Part shown: positions 15,911 to 25,632 of the stretch, piece after piece | Layout: each line of letters opens with the position of its first letter | Position numbering within the stretch: the first letter of the stretch is position 1 | Source of the DNA: Epilithonimonas xixisoli | Lineage (GTDB): Bacteria > Bacteroidota > Bacteroidia > Flavobacteriales > Weeksellaceae | Direction: 5' to 3' | Length of the DNA: 64,000 nt | Assembly (NCBI RefSeq): GCF_004365655.1 | Contig: NZ_SOEO01000002.1 | Location: 868,001 to 932,000, forward strand | Notes under the pieces: generated by a model | What the model was told of the DNA's origin: nothing | Database searches by the model: none | Seen by the model: only the letters and a program-made list of their open reading frames with translations | Translations under genes and position numbers: made by a program

Positions 15911-16921
15911 ATGAAAAATTCAGAACAATTATATAAAGCCATTTCCGAACGCATCTTAATCTTAGATGGCGCAATGGGAACAATGATTCAGCGCTACAAT
16001 TTCTCCGAAGAAGATTATCGTGGTGAGCGGTTCAAAGACTGGGAATCCTCACTCAAAGGAAACAACGATTTGCTATCTTTGACACAACCCGAAGCGATTG
16101 CAGAAATACACAAAAAATATTTGTTAGCCGGCGCAGATATCATCGAAACCAACACATTTTCCGGAACCACGATTGCGATGGCCGATTATCATATGGAAGA
16201 TTTGGTTTACGAACTCAATTACGAGTCTGCCAAAATCGCCCGCAAAGTCTGCGACGAATTTACTGCTCAAAATCCAAACAAACCGAGATTTGTTGCCGGT
16301 TCAATCGGGCCAACCAACAGAACCGCAAGTTTAAGCCCTGACGTAAATGACCCAGGTTACAGAGCCATCACTTTCGACGAATTGAGAATTGCCTACAAAC
16401 AACAAGCTGAAGCTTTGCTGGATGGTGGTTCCGATATTCTATTAGTAGAAACCATCTTTGACACACTGAATGCAAAAGCCGCACTTTTCGCTATCGACCA
16501 ACTTCAGGAAGAAAGAGGAATCGAAATCCCAATTATGGTTTCCGGAACAATTACCGACGCTTCCGGAAGAACTTTGAGCGGACAAACCGCCGAAGCTTTC
16601 CTTATTTCGGTTTCTCATCTTAACTTGCTGAGTGTCGGATTCAATTGTGCTTTGGGTGCAAAACAACTGACGCCATATTTGGAAGCCATTTCTTCTCAGT
16701 CAGAATTCGGGATTTCCGCTTATCCAAATGCCGGCTTACCGAACGCTTTCGGTCAGTACGATGAAACTGCGAGTCAAATGGCTGAGCAAGTGCAGGAATA
16801 TCTGGAAAAAGGACTCATTAATATCATCGGTGGTTGTTGTGGAACAACGCCGGAACATATCAAAGCGATTGCTGATTTGGCAATTAACTACGAACCTCGC
16901 AGAATCAATGTAACAACATAA
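15911..16921 (+). CDS. metH: Methionine synthase, homocysteine S-methyltransferase half
   Basis: A 336-residue homocysteine-binding module of B12-dependent methionine synthase, encoded as a separate gene. N-terminal [13 protein letters not shown] and [12 protein letters not shown] match the family. The zinc ligands are the cysteine in VGFNCALG and the pair in [10 protein letters not shown] near the C-terminus. I start at ATG 15911 because the upstream in-frame ATG 15902 belongs to an intergenic repeat; either is possible. The second half (pterin, cobalamin and activation domains) follows 76 bases downstream. Splitting metH in two is usual in Flavobacteriia. It transfers methyl from methylcobalamin to homocysteine with its partner protein. 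Confidence 0.92.
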   Translation: MKNSEQLYKAISERILILDGAMGTMIQRYNFSEEDYRGERFKDWESSLKGNNDLLSLTQPEAIAEIHKKYLLAGADIIETNTFSGTTIAMADYHMEDLVYELNYESAKIARKVCDEFTAQNPNKPRFVAGSIGPTNRTASLSPDVNDPGYRAITFDELRIAYKQQAEALLDGGSDILLVETIFDTLNAKAALFAIDQLQEERGIEIPIMVSGTITDASGRTLSGQTAEAFLISVSHLNLLSVGFNCALGAKQLTPYLEAISSQSEFGISAYPNAGLPNAFGQYDETASQMAEQVQEYLEKGLINIIGGCCGTTPEHIKAIADLAINYEPRRINVTT

Positions 16922-16931
16922 CAATGTATAG

Positions 16932-16991
16932 ATTTACCAATAAGTTACAAACTCAAGATTGTTACATTGGTAGATTATTACATTGGTAAAT
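16932..16991 (+). repeat. Inverted and direct micro-repeats between the metH halves
   Basis: ATTTACCAAT (16932-16941) and ATTGGTAAAT (16982-16991) are perfect 10-bp inverted repeats. TTACATTGGTA occurs twice as a direct repeat (16962-16972, 16978-16988). They occupy almost the whole 76-base spacer and could fold into an intercistronic hairpin. Confidence 0.55.
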
Positions 16992-16997
16992 TAACTT

Positions 16998-19661
16998 ATG
17001 AAATACTTAAAATTATCAGGTCTAGAACCTCTAATTATAACGCCGGAATCCAACTTCATCAATGTTGGAGAAAGAACCAATGTGGCTGGTTCCAAAAAAT
17101 TCCTTCGATTAATCAAGGAAGAAAAGTTTTCCGAAGCACTTGATATTGCCCGTCATCAGGTAGATGGAGGCGCACAAATCCTGGATGTCAATTTCGATGA
17201 CGGATTGATTGACGGAAAAGCATCAATGATAAAATTCTTGAACTTAATTGCTTCGGAACCGGACATTTCCAGAATCCCGATTATGATTGATTCCTCGAAA
17301 TGGGAAATCTTGGAAGCTGGATTGCAGGTTGTTCAGGGAAAAGCGGTGGTCAATTCCATCAGTTTAAAGGAAGGCGAAGAAGAGTTCATCAAACACGCCA
17401 GAGCAATCAAACGTTATGGCGCCGCGGTGATTGTAATGGCTTTCGATGAGGTTGGACAAGCTGATAATTTTGAGAGAAGACTGGAAATTACCAAACGTTC
17501 TTATGATATTTTGGTCAACCAACTGGACTTTCCTGCAGAAGATATTATTTTCGATTTGAATATTTTTCCGGTTGCAACTGGGATGGAAGAACACCGCAGA
17601 AACGCCATTGATTTTATCGAAGCGACGCGCTGGGTTCGCACCAATCTTCCTTACGCATCCGTGAGTGGTGGGGTTTCCAACGTTTCATTTTCTTTCCGAG
17701 GCAATGATTCTGTGCGTGAGGCAATGCATTCCGTTTTCCTTTACCACGCCATAAAAGCGGGGATGAATATGGGAATCGTGAACCCCACGATGTTGGAAGT
17801 TTATGACGAAATTCCGAAAGAGCTTTTGGAATTGGTCGAGGACGTAATGCTCGACAGAAAAGATGATGCAACCGAAAGATTGCTCGATTATTCCGAAAGA
17901 GTAAAATCTACCAAAAAAGAAAAAGCCGAAGATTTGGCTTGGCGCGAAATGCCTTTGCAGGAAAGAATCACGCATTCATTGGTCAAAGGACTTGACCGTT
18001 TTATCGAAGAAGATACTGAAGAAGCAAGATTGCAATCGGAAAAACCGCTTCACGTCATCGAAGTTAATTTGATGACAGGAATGGGTGTTGTCGGCGACCT
18101 TTTTGGAAGTGGGAAAATGTTTTTGCCTCAAGTTGTGAAATCTGCGAGAGTAATGAAAAAAGCGGTGGCCTATCTTCAACCTTTCATCGAGGCTGAAAAA
18201 GACGGAACAAGACCTGCAAATGGTAAAATATTGATGGCGACGGTAAAAGGCGATGTTCACGATATCGGAAAAAATATTGTGAGTGTGGTTTTGGGTTGCA
18301 ACAATTACGACATCGTTGACCTCGGCGTGATGGTTCCGGCAGATAAAATTATCCAAACTGCGATTGATGAAAAAGTCGACATCATCGGTTTGAGCGGATT
18401 GATTACACCAAGTTTGGACGAAATGGTTCATCTTGCATCAGAATTAGAAAGACGAAATTTGAGTTTCCCTTTATTGATTGGTGGCGCAACAACTTCCAAA
18501 GCGCACACAGCTGTTAAAATCGCTCCGAAATATGCCAATACAGTTGTTCACGTGAATGATGCTTCCAGAGCAGTTGGTGTGGTAAGTTCGCTTTTAAATA
18601 AGGATAAATCCAACGTTTATTCTTTAGAATTGAAAAAGGATTACGATGATTTCCGTGAAAAATTCCTCAACCGTCAAGTTGATAAAGAATACGTGACAAT
18701 TGATGAAGCGAGAAAACAGAAATTCAAAATCGATTGGGAAAATGAAGAGATTCACAAACCAAATAAATTGGGAATTACAATTATCGAAGACCAAGATTTA
18801 AACGAATTGGTAGAGTTTATCGACTGGTCACCGTTTTTCAGAAGCTGGCAATTATTCGGAAAATTCCCTGATATTTTGACGGATAATGTAGTTGGTGAAC
18901 AAGCGACAATTTTGTTTAATGAAGCCAAAGCAATGCTCAAGAAAATCCTTCAAGAAAAGAGCTTCAAAGCAAAAGGCATTTTCGGGATTTTCCCTGCAAA
19001 CGCAACTGAACGTGATGATATTTTGGTTTATGATGAGAATCAAAATGTGATTTCAACTTTCAGAACTTTGAGGCAACAACATAAAAAATCGGAAGGCAAG
19101 GAATATTTCGCTTTGTCAGATTTTATTGCGCCTGAGAATTCCGATAAGCAAGATTACATCGGTGTTTTCTGTGTTTGTACAGGTTTTGGCGCTGATGAAT
19201 TGGCAAAAGAATATGAAGATAAAATGGATGATTATAATGCAATAATGGTAAAAGCTTTGGCTGACCGTTTTGCAGAAGCCTTCGCAGAATATCTTCACAA
19301 AAAAGTCAGAACCGAATATTGGGGTTATTCAGAAAACGAAACTTTGACCAATGACGATTTGATTAAAGAAAAATATCTGGGAATTCGTCCCGCTCCAGGT
19401 TATCCGGCTTGTCCCGACCATTTGGATAAATTGACGATTTGGGATTTACTTAAAGTTGATGAGAAAATCGGAGTGACTTTAACCGAAAGTTTAGCGATGT
19501 GGCCAACCGCAGCGGTTTCTGGCTATTATTTCGGAAATGAAAAATCGAAATATTTCGGTGTTGGAAAAATTGATGAAGACCAATTGAAAGATTATGCTGA
19601 AAGAAAAGACGTCGATTTGGAATATGCGAGAAAATGGCTGAGCCCGAATTTGGCTGATTAA
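16998..19661 (+). CDS. metH: Methionine synthase, folate/cobalamin/reactivation half
   Basis: An 887-residue protein with the remaining MetH modules in order. The pterin-binding barrel (about 1-270) opens with [12 protein letters not shown]. The cobalamin cap is about 290-380. The B12-binding Rossmann domain holds the base-off ligand motif [11 protein letters not shown] near residue 418 (DxHxxG). The AdoMet-dependent activation domain ends with [14 protein letters not shown]. It takes methyl from 5-methyltetrahydrofolate and passes it through cobalamin to homocysteine bound by the upstream protein. No domain is missing. The gene sits upstream of metF, which makes its folate substrate. Confidence 0.95.
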   Translation: MKYLKLSGLEPLIITPESNFINVGERTNVAGSKKFLRLIKEEKFSEALDIARHQVDGGAQILDVNFDDGLIDGKASMIKFLNLIASEPDISRIPIMIDSSKWEILEAGLQVVQGKAVVNSISLKEGEEEFIKHARAIKRYGAAVIVMAFDEVGQADNFERRLEITKRSYDILVNQLDFPAEDIIFDLNIFPVATGMEEHRRNAIDFIEATRWVRTNLPYASVSGGVSNVSFSFRGNDSVREAMHSVFLYHAIKAGMNMGIVNPTMLEVYDEIPKELLELVEDVMLDRKDDATERLLDYSERVKSTKKEKAEDLAWREMPLQERITHSLVKGLDRFIEEDTEEARLQSEKPLHVIEVNLMTGMGVVGDLFGSGKMFLPQVVKSARVMKKAVAYLQPFIEAEKDGTRPANGKILMATVKGDVHDIGKNIVSVVLGCNNYDIVDLGVMVPADKIIQTAIDEKVDIIGLSGLITPSLDEMVHLASELERRNLSFPLLIGGATTSKAHTAVKIAPKYANTVVHVNDASRAVGVVSSLLNKDKSNVYSLELKKDYDDFREKFLNRQVDKEYVTIDEARKQKFKIDWENEEIHKPNKLGITIIEDQDLNELVEFIDWSPFFRSWQLFGKFPDILTDNVVGEQATILFNEAKAMLKKILQEKSFKAKGIFGIFPANATERDDILVYDENQNVISTFRTLRQQHKKSEGKEYFALSDFIAPENSDKQDYIGVFCVCTGFGADELAKEYEDKMDDYNAIMVKALADRFAEAFAEYLHKKVRTEYWGYSENETLTNDDLIKEKYLGIRPAPGYPACPDHLDKLTIWDLLKVDEKIGVTLTESLAMWPTAAVSGYYFGNEKSKYFGVGKIDEDQLKDYAERKDVDLEYARKWLSPNLAD

Positions 19662-19670
19662 TATTATATT

Positions 19671-20003
19671 ATGAAAGACGATTTTGATTTTATAGCAATC
19701 TTGAAATATAGAACGTTTGATGAAGGAGGTCGCTCAACACCTGCAAAATCTGGTTACAGACCAGAGCTTTATTTCGATTTTGAAAAAATAACGACTTCTG
19801 GAAGACAGATTTTCTTAGGTAGGGAATGGGTTTGTCCAGGTGAAACTATTGAAGCTGAAATCACTATGTTATCACCACAATTTTATGAAAATAAATTGTA
19901 TGAGGGCTTGAAATTCAAATTTAAAGAAGGTTCAAAAACTATTGGAACTGGCGAGATTTTAAAAATAAAAAACAAAAACTTAAAGAAAGATACTTTAAAC
20001 TAA
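19671..20003 (+). CDS. Orphan EF-Tu domain III-like protein
   Basis: A 110-residue protein resembling only the third beta-barrel domain of elongation factor Tu. It shares the pattern EGGRSTPAKSGYRPELYFDF, then a strand with TSGRQIFLG, a VCPGETIEAEITMLSP stretch and a FKEGSKTIGTGEIL end. This mirrors the EGGRxxPFxxGYRPQFY, MPGDxxxxxxELxxP and REGGxTVGxGxV blocks of EF-Tu. The GTPase domain and domain II are absent, so it cannot act as an elongation factor alone. It starts 9 bases after metH and its stop abuts the metF start, so it is firmly in the operon. Function unknown; binding of an RNA, a protein partner or a cofactor is conceivable. Confidence 0.75.
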   Translation: MKDDFDFIAILKYRTFDEGGRSTPAKSGYRPELYFDFEKITTSGRQIFLGREWVCPGETIEAEITMLSPQFYENKLYEGLKFKFKEGSKTIGTGEILKIKNKNLKKDTLN

Positions 20004-20960
20004 ATGAAAATTATTGACCATATAAAAAGCGCCAACGGAAAAACACTTTTCTCTTTTGAAATTGTTCCGCCACAAAAAGGCGTCGGAATCGCAGATTTAT
20101 ACAAAAATATCGACCCGTTGATGGAGTTCAATCCACCTTTTATTGATGTAACAACGTCTCGCGAAGAGTACATTTTTCTTGAAAGAGGAAATGGTTTGAT
20201 GGAGCGAAAAATCACCAGAATGCGTCCTGGAACTTTGGGAATTTGTTCGGCGATTCAGAATAAATATAATGTCGATACGGTTCCACACGTACTTTGCGGT
20301 GGATTTACAAAAGAAGAGACCGAATATCTTTTGGTGGACTGTATGTATTTAGGAATCAATAATATTGTTGCTTTGCGAGGCGATGCGATGAAAGGTGAAA
20401 AATATTTTGAACAATCAAAAGGTGGACACAAATATGCATCGGATTTGGTAAAACAGATTCACGATTTGGGAATTGGAGAATATCTTCACGGTAAAATAGA
20501 ATCGGATACGGACAATAGTTTCTGCATTGGTGTTGCAGGTTATCCTGAAAAACACATCGAAGCACCATCTATGAATTACGACCTTCAAATGCTGAAGAAA
20601 AAAGTGGAAGCTGGTGCAGATTACATCGTCACTCAAATGTTTTTTGACAATCAAAAATTCTTTGAATTTGTAAAACAAGCCAGAGAAATTGGGATTGATG
20701 TTCCAATCATTCCTGGAATTAAACCAATTGCTACAAAAACACATTTGCAAATGTTACCACAGGTTTTCAAAATCGATTTGCCGGAAGCTTTAATCAATGA
20801 AGTTCTGAAATGCAAAACCAACAATGATGTTCGTGAAGTGGGAATTGAATGGGCGATTAATCAGTCCAAAGAACTTCTGGATTTTGGAATTCCGGTTCTG
20901 CACTTTTATTCGATGGGAAAGAGCGATAATATTTTGAAAATCGGAAGAGAAGTATTTTGA
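20004..20960 (+). CDS. metF: 5,10-methylenetetrahydrofolate reductase
   Basis: A 318-residue FAD-dependent TIM-barrel reductase. The N-terminal FSFEIVPPQKG holds the catalytic glutamate region. NNIVALRGD and ADYIVTQMFFDN are family signatures for FAD/folate binding. PIIPGIKPI follows in the C-terminal half. It reduces methylene-THF to 5-methyl-THF, the methyl donor for the two-part methionine synthase just upstream. The ATG follows the stop of the EF-Tu-domain gene with no gap. A terminator closes the row after it. Confidence 0.95.
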   Translation: MKIIDHIKSANGKTLFSFEIVPPQKGVGIADLYKNIDPLMEFNPPFIDVTTSREEYIFLERGNGLMERKITRMRPGTLGICSAIQNKYNVDTVPHVLCGGFTKEETEYLLVDCMYLGINNIVALRGDAMKGEKYFEQSKGGHKYASDLVKQIHDLGIGEYLHGKIESDTDNSFCIGVAGYPEKHIEAPSMNYDLQMLKKKVEAGADYIVTQMFFDNQKFFEFVKQAREIGIDVPIIPGIKPIATKTHLQMLPQVFKIDLPEALINEVLKCKTNNDVREVGIEWAINQSKELLDFGIPVLHFYSMGKSDNILKIGREVF

Positions 20961-20965
20961 AACAA

Positions 20966-20997
20966 AAAGGGATGTAGTTTGCATCTCTTTTTTTAAT
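20966..20997 (+). terminator. Terminator of the methionine gene row
   Basis: Stem AAAGGGATG (20966-20974) with CATCTCTTT (20982-20990), one G-U pair, 7-base loop, followed by a T-run. Confidence 0.8.
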
Positions 20998-21017
20998 TTT
21001 ACGATTCAAGTTTTAAT

Positions 21018-22241
21018 ATGAAATTATCTGGTCCTTTCAAACAAATTGTCACGCTCAACAATCTTCCACTCAAAGGAAAATTAAATGACGAATCTTTAGA
21101 AATAATTTCCAATGGCGGAATTCTGACCGAAAATGGAAAAATTTTAGAAATCTGCGATTTTGAATTATTAAAACAAAAATTTCCAAATTCAGAAATCGAT
21201 TTGATTGAAAATGAGCAAATTGCACTTCCTGCTTTTGTAGATGCACACACCCATATTTGTTTCGGAGGCAATCGCGCTAATGATTTTGCGATGCGAAATG
21301 CAGGAAAAACTTATCTCGAGATTGCAGAATCTGGCGGTGGAATTTGGAGTTCTGTGCAACACACCAGAAAAGCTTCTGAGGAAGATTTGATTAATGGAAT
21401 TCTTGAACGCATCAATATTTTATTAAATCAAGGCATCACAACCATCGAAATAAAAAGTGGTTACGGATTGAATGTTGACGAAGAACTAAAAATGCTACGA
21501 GCCATCAAAAAAGCGCAGACAAAAACCAAAGCCACCTTGATTCCGACTTGCCTTTCTGCTCACTTGAAACCAAGAGACTTTGAAGGTTCATCCGAAGATT
21601 ATCTTAATTATATTTTTAAAGAAATCTTGCCAAGAGTAAAAGAAGAAAACCTCGCAAATCGAGTTGATATTTTCATTGAGAAATCAGCTTTTCAGCCAGA
21701 GGAAAGTAAAAATTTCCTTTTGAAAGCTAAAGAATTAGGCTTTCAAATTACCGTTCACGCAGATCAATTTACAGCCGGAAGTTCAAGAATTGCCGTGGAA
21801 GTTGGCGCGAAATCTGCCGACCATTTGGAAGCAACGATTGATGAAGATATTGAGTTTTTAGCCGATTCAAATACTGTTGCGATTGCTTTGCCAGGCGCAA
21901 GTTTAGGTTTGGGCGAGCCATTTTCGCCAGCCAGAAAAATCCTCGACAAAGGTGGAATTCTTGCCATTGCAACCGATTGGAATCCAGGCTCTGCGCCAAT
22001 GGGAAATCTCGTAACCCAAGCTTCAATCTTAGCAACATATCAAAAATTGACAACGGCTGAGGTTCTCTCTGCGATTACTTTTCGCTCAGCTTTTGCTTTG
22101 GATTTACAAGACCGAGGAATTCTTGCAGAAGGGAAAAAAGCAGATTTCATTACTTATGACACGGATAATTTCCAGAATATTCTTTATCATCAAGGAAGTT
22201 TGAAACCGAAAAATGTTTACATCAACGGAGAAAAAATATAA
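21018..22241 (+). CDS. hutI: Imidazolonepropionase
   Basis: A 407-residue amidohydrolase of histidine degradation, converting imidazolonepropionate to formiminoglutamate. The metal-binding DAHTHICFGGNR is near residue 75. TIEIKSGYGL, TVHADQF and the late ATDWNPGSAP (Asp ligand) are all in place. hutG follows after 3 bases. The earlier-step genes hutH and hutU are not in the window, so the pathway is completed elsewhere. The leader is short (57 bases after the metF stop, including a terminator). Confidence 0.95.
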   Translation: MKLSGPFKQIVTLNNLPLKGKLNDESLEIISNGGILTENGKILEICDFELLKQKFPNSEIDLIENEQIALPAFVDAHTHICFGGNRANDFAMRNAGKTYLEIAESGGGIWSSVQHTRKASEEDLINGILERINILLNQGITTIEIKSGYGLNVDEELKMLRAIKKAQTKTKATLIPTCLSAHLKPRDFEGSSEDYLNYIFKEILPRVKEENLANRVDIFIEKSAFQPEESKNFLLKAKELGFQITVHADQFTAGSSRIAVEVGAKSADHLEATIDEDIEFLADSNTVAIALPGASLGLGEPFSPARKILDKGGILAIATDWNPGSAPMGNLVTQASILATYQKLTTAEVLSAITFRSAFALDLQDRGILAEGKKADFITYDTDNFQNILYHQGSLKPKNVYINGEKI

Positions 22242-22244
22242 ATT

Positions 22245-23159
22245 ATGTTTGAATGGACAGGCCGTTTTGATGGCGACGAGGAATCTTATCACAGAATTTT
22301 TCAAAGAGTGACAACGGAATCAGATTATGAAATCATCAAACCGAAAGATTTCGTTTTGCACGGTTTTGCTGTGGATGAAGGTGTGAAACGCAACAAAGGT
22401 CGAGTTGGTGCAAAGGAAGCTCCGGATTTGATTAGAAAAAATATGTCCAATTTTCCTGTCATCAATTCTGATTTTTCTTTAAAAGATTTTGGAAATGTAA
22501 AATGTGAAAATGAAGATTTAGAATCTGCGCAAAATATGTTGGCTAAAAAAGTGGCAAAAGCGCTGTCAAATCAAGGGAAATCTGTAGTTTTAGGTGGCGG
22601 ACACGAGGTGACTTTTGCCCATTATTCTGGAGTTAAAAATGCATTTCCCAATCAAAAAATCGGAATCATCAACTTTGATGCACATTTTGATAATCGCGAA
22701 CCAGAAAACGGATTAGCAAGTTCCGGAACTGGATTTTGGCAGATTGCGCAGGAAGGCAATATTCACTCTTTGCATATTGGAATTCAACGAAATAGCAATA
22801 CAAGAAAGTTGTTTGAAGTCGCAGATGATTTTGGAATGAAATATATTTTGGCTGATGAAATTTACTCCGAAAATATTCCCAATCTTTTATTCACGATTAA
22901 TCAATTTTTGAATGACTGCGACATTATTTATGTCACGATTTGTATGGATGTTTTCAATGCGTCCATCGCGCCTGGCGTGAGTGCGTCGGCTTATAACGGG
23001 ATTTTTGCAGACCGAAATTTTATGCAGATTTATCGCCGTATTCTAAGTTCAGAAAAAATAAAAGCTTTGGATATTGCGGAAGTTAATCCAACTTATGATA
23101 TTCAAGAAAGAACGGCGAGATTAGCGTCAAGTATTGTCAATGAATGGTTTATGATTTAA
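22245..23159 (+). CDS. hutG: Formimidoylglutamase (arginase/ureohydrolase family)
   Basis: A 304-residue ureohydrolase-fold enzyme converting formiminoglutamate to glutamate and formamide. Metal motifs: GGGHEVTF (near 117), NFDAHFDNR (near 145) and a third motif TICMDVFNASIAPGVSA. In the third motif the first of the two usual manganese-binding aspartates (SxDxD in arginases) is cysteine, while the second is kept. This may be a lineage feature or change the metal site. It lies 3 bases after hutI, which supports the histidine-degradation role over agmatinase or arginase. Confidence 0.88.
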   Translation: MFEWTGRFDGDEESYHRIFQRVTTESDYEIIKPKDFVLHGFAVDEGVKRNKGRVGAKEAPDLIRKNMSNFPVINSDFSLKDFGNVKCENEDLESAQNMLAKKVAKALSNQGKSVVLGGGHEVTFAHYSGVKNAFPNQKIGIINFDAHFDNREPENGLASSGTGFWQIAQEGNIHSLHIGIQRNSNTRKLFEVADDFGMKYILADEIYSENIPNLLFTINQFLNDCDIIYVTICMDVFNASIAPGVSASAYNGIFADRNFMQIYRRILSSEKIKALDIAEVNPTYDIQERTARLASSIVNEWFMI

Positions 23160-23163
23160 AATT

Positions 23164-23784
23164 ATGAAAGAAAGAGACAGCATTATTTTTGATTTGGACG
23201 GCACACTATGGAACTCGTCGGAAACAGTTTCAAAAGCTTTTAATGATAGTATAAAGCAAATTGGATTTGACATTAATATCACTGCTCAAAAAGTGAGAGA
23301 TTTTTCAGGGATGAAGATGGATGATATTTTTGCTCAGTATTTTAGTTTTATTCCGAATGAAAAATTACAGGAATTTGAAAAGATTTATGCTAAAAAAGAA
23401 AGTGATTATCTTAAGAAATTAGGAGGGGAATTGTTTCCGAATGTCAAAGAAACTTTAGAAAAATTAAATGAAAATTATCGACTTTTCATCGTCAGCAATT
23501 GTATGAAAGGTTATATTGAAAACTTCCTCGAGTTTTTTAGTTTTAATTCTTTTTTCGAAGATATAGAATGCTACGGAAATGCTGGTTTGCCAAAAGATGT
23601 AAACATCAAATTGATTGTTGAAAGAAATAAACTTCAAAATCCGGTCTATGTTGGCGATACGATTTGGGACAAAGAAGCTTCTGACAAAGCTGGTGTAGAT
23701 TTCATTTATGCAAGCTATGGATTTGGAACGATAGAAAATTATGAAAGTAAAATTGACAGCTTCGAAGATCTTTTGAAGTTTTAA
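23164..23784 (+). CDS. HAD family hydrolase (phosphoglycolate phosphatase-like)
   Basis: A 206-residue HAD phosphatase. Motif I is FDLDGTLWNS (Asp10 and Asp12), motif II is FIVSNC, the lysine of motif III is in GLPKDVNIKL, and motif IV is YVGDTIWDKEAS. A C1-type helical cap lies between motifs I and II, as in Gph/PGP enzymes. It starts 4 bases after hutG, but a specific role in histidine degradation is not implied by the family. A strong terminator follows. Confidence 0.85.
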   Translation: MKERDSIIFDLDGTLWNSSETVSKAFNDSIKQIGFDINITAQKVRDFSGMKMDDIFAQYFSFIPNEKLQEFEKIYAKKESDYLKKLGGELFPNVKETLEKLNENYRLFIVSNCMKGYIENFLEFFSFNSFFEDIECYGNAGLPKDVNIKLIVERNKLQNPVYVGDTIWDKEASDKAGVDFIYASYGFGTIENYESKIDSFEDLLKF

Positions 23785-23790
23785 ATTCGT

Positions 23791-23826
23791 AAAAAAACCT
23801 CATCAAAATAATGATGAGGTTTTTTA
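23791..23826. terminator. Bidirectional terminator
   Basis: Stem ACCTCATCA (23797-23805) with TGATGAGGT (23812-23820), flanked by A7 and T6, between convergent genes. Confidence 0.88.
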
Positions 23827-23847
23827 ATATTCAATTTTGAAATTAAA

Positions 23848-24414
23848 TTATTTGAATTCAATAGGGAATTTAACTTGAGAATTGTCCCAACCAGCGAATA
23901 AATCTGCGCCTGATGCTGTCTTTACAAAAGTCACAGAAAAATTTTCAATTGGTGATGTTGGTTTCTCCACAGGAACGTTGAATCTCACAACATCCTTGCT
24001 TTTATCATAGAAATAAGCGCCCCATTTGTCAACTTCAGAGTTCAAGACAATAGTCCATTCTTTTTCAAAAGGAATGGCAAAAATGCTGTAAGTTCCCGCA
24101 GGAATTTCTTTTCCACCGATTTTTACCGGCGTGTAAAATTTGATTTCAGCGTTTTCATTTGCTCCAAATCTCCAGATTTCACCGTACTTTACAAGGTTAT
24201 TAAAAACAACTCTGTTCTTTTTTTGAGGACGAGAGTAAACCACTTTTGCTTTTGGAGCCTCGGTTTTGGAAGAAGTTACTTGGATAGGAAAATAAACCAC
24301 ATCCAGCGGACTTGCATCTACAGAAAAGTAGTTAAGCTTTGTTGGGTCCAATTTTGCTTGAGAAAATGCGCTAACTCCTATTAATAAAGAAGTTACAATG
24401 ATTAATTTTTTCAT
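23848..24414 (-). CDS. DUF2911 domain-containing secreted protein
   Basis: A 188-residue protein with signal peptide MKKLIIVTSLLIGVSAFSQA. The DUF2911 body includes VYSRPQKKNRVVFNNLVKYGEIWRFG split over a conserved strand pair, IPAGTYSIFAIP and WGAYFYDKSKDVVRF. The family is abundant and uncharacterised in Bacteroidota and is probably periplasmic. Its ATG overlaps the stop of the upstream aminotransferase gene by one base (TAATG), so the two are co-translated, although no functional link is evident. Confidence 0.88.
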   Translation of the reverse strand: MKKLIIVTSLLIGVSAFSQAKLDPTKLNYFSVDASPLDVVYFPIQVTSSKTEAPKAKVVYSRPQKKNRVVFNNLVKYGEIWRFGANENAEIKFYTPVKIGGKEIPAGTYSIFAIPFEKEWTIVLNSEVDKWGAYFYDKSKDVVRFNVPVEKPTSPIENFSVTFVKTASGADLFAGWDNSQVKFPIEFK

Positions 24415-25571
24415 TATATTTTAATTTTCATTAAGTTTTCTATTGATTTGTCTAAGGTTTCCTGTTTCTTTGCGAAACAGAATCGAATCACTTTTTCATC
24501 GGTTTTATCTTTGTAAAATGCTGAAAATGGGATAGTTGCGACTTTGTATTCTTTCGTCAGCCAATAGCAAAAATCCTTGTCTTGCTTATCAGAAATTGCG
24601 CCAAAATTTGCTGAGAGAAAATAGGTTCCTTCACAATCCAATAATTGAAAAGGCGTTTCTTTCAAAGCATTTTTAAGATAATCTCTTTTCGTTTGGAAAA
24701 ATGCTGAGATTGATTTGAAATTGTCCACATTTTGCAAGTATTTAGAAATCGCAAATTGCCCGGGTGTGTTTACGCAAAAAACATTGAACTGATGCACTTT
24801 CCTAAACTCATTCATCAAATCCGACGGCGCACAAACGTAACCAATTTTCCAACCTGTGATGTGCAACAACTTCCCAAAAGAGCCAACGACAAAAGTTCTT
24901 TCTTTCAGCTCTGGATATTTTGCCAATGTCAAATGAGATTTTTCATCAAAAGTGATACTTTCATACACTTCATCACTCAGGATTATGATGTTTGTGTCTT
25001 TGACAATCTTGATTAATTCATCAATATCATTTTGTTTCAGAATTTTTCCGGAAGGATTATTTGGATTATTAATGATAATCATCTTGGTTTTTTCGGAAAC
25101 CAGATTTTTCACTTCATTCCAATTGATTTCGTAATCCGGATAAAGCATTTTGACGTTTTTTACAATTCCGCCGTTCAGAATAATTGCAGGTTTATAACAA
25201 TCATAAGCCGGTTCAAAAATAATCACTTCATCATTTTTTTCCACGAAGGCAGAAATAATCGTGAAAATCCCTTGAGTTGCGCCAGCGGTGATATTAATCT
25301 CAGAATCCGGATGATAATGAACTTGATATTGAAGACTGAATTTTCTCGAAATTTCTTCCCGAAGTTCTTTGATTCCTGCCAATGGCGCATATTGATTGTA
25401 ACCTTGTTTCGAAAATTCACCAAGATATTTGATTAAATTTTCATCGGCTTGATAATCTGGAAATCCTTGCGATAGATTGACGGCGTTTTCCTGCTGAGCC
25501 AATAAACTCATCTCTGTGAAAATTGTCGTTTTCACATCAGGAAGTTTGGAGTTTGGTAATTTGAAAGTCAT
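24414..25571 (-). CDS. Methionine aminotransferase (YbdL-like class I PLP enzyme)
   Basis: A 385-residue fold-type I aminotransferase. NLSQGFPDY near the N-terminus, AGATQGIF, NNPNNPSG, the SDEVYE aspartate, and the PLP lysine in SFGKLLHITGWKIGY match the YbdL/KAT-like group. YbdL enzymes prefer methionine and aromatic amino acids with keto-acid partners, and in many bacteria they close methionine salvage. That fits a genome region rich in methionine genes, but other substrates are possible. The start at 25571 is the first ATG; the DUF2911 gene is coupled downstream. Confidence 0.87.
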   Translation of the reverse strand: MTFKLPNSKLPDVKTTIFTEMSLLAQQENAVNLSQGFPDYQADENLIKYLGEFSKQGYNQYAPLAGIKELREEISRKFSLQYQVHYHPDSEINITAGATQGIFTIISAFVEKNDEVIIFEPAYDCYKPAIILNGGIVKNVKMLYPDYEINWNEVKNLVSEKTKMIIINNPNNPSGKILKQNDIDELIKIVKDTNIIILSDEVYESITFDEKSHLTLAKYPELKERTFVVGSFGKLLHITGWKIGYVCAPSDLMNEFRKVHQFNVFCVNTPGQFAISKYLQNVDNFKSISAFFQTKRDYLKNALKETPFQLLDCEGTYFLSANFGAISDKQDKDFCYWLTKEYKVATIPFSAFYKDKTDEKVIRFCFAKKQETLDKSIENLMKIKI

Positions 25572-25611
25572 TCTGATTGTAAAAATAGGTAATTATTGAA
25601 TCTCCATTTCG

Positions 25612-25619
25612 TAAATTTG
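25612..25619 (+). promoter_or_regulatory. -7 promoter element for miaA
   Basis: TAAATTTG is a perfect TAnnTTTG box ending 13 bases before the TTG start of miaA, so the transcript would have almost no leader. No good -33 TTTG is visible at the right distance. Confidence 0.45.
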
Positions 25620-25632
25620 CAAAAATATTTTT

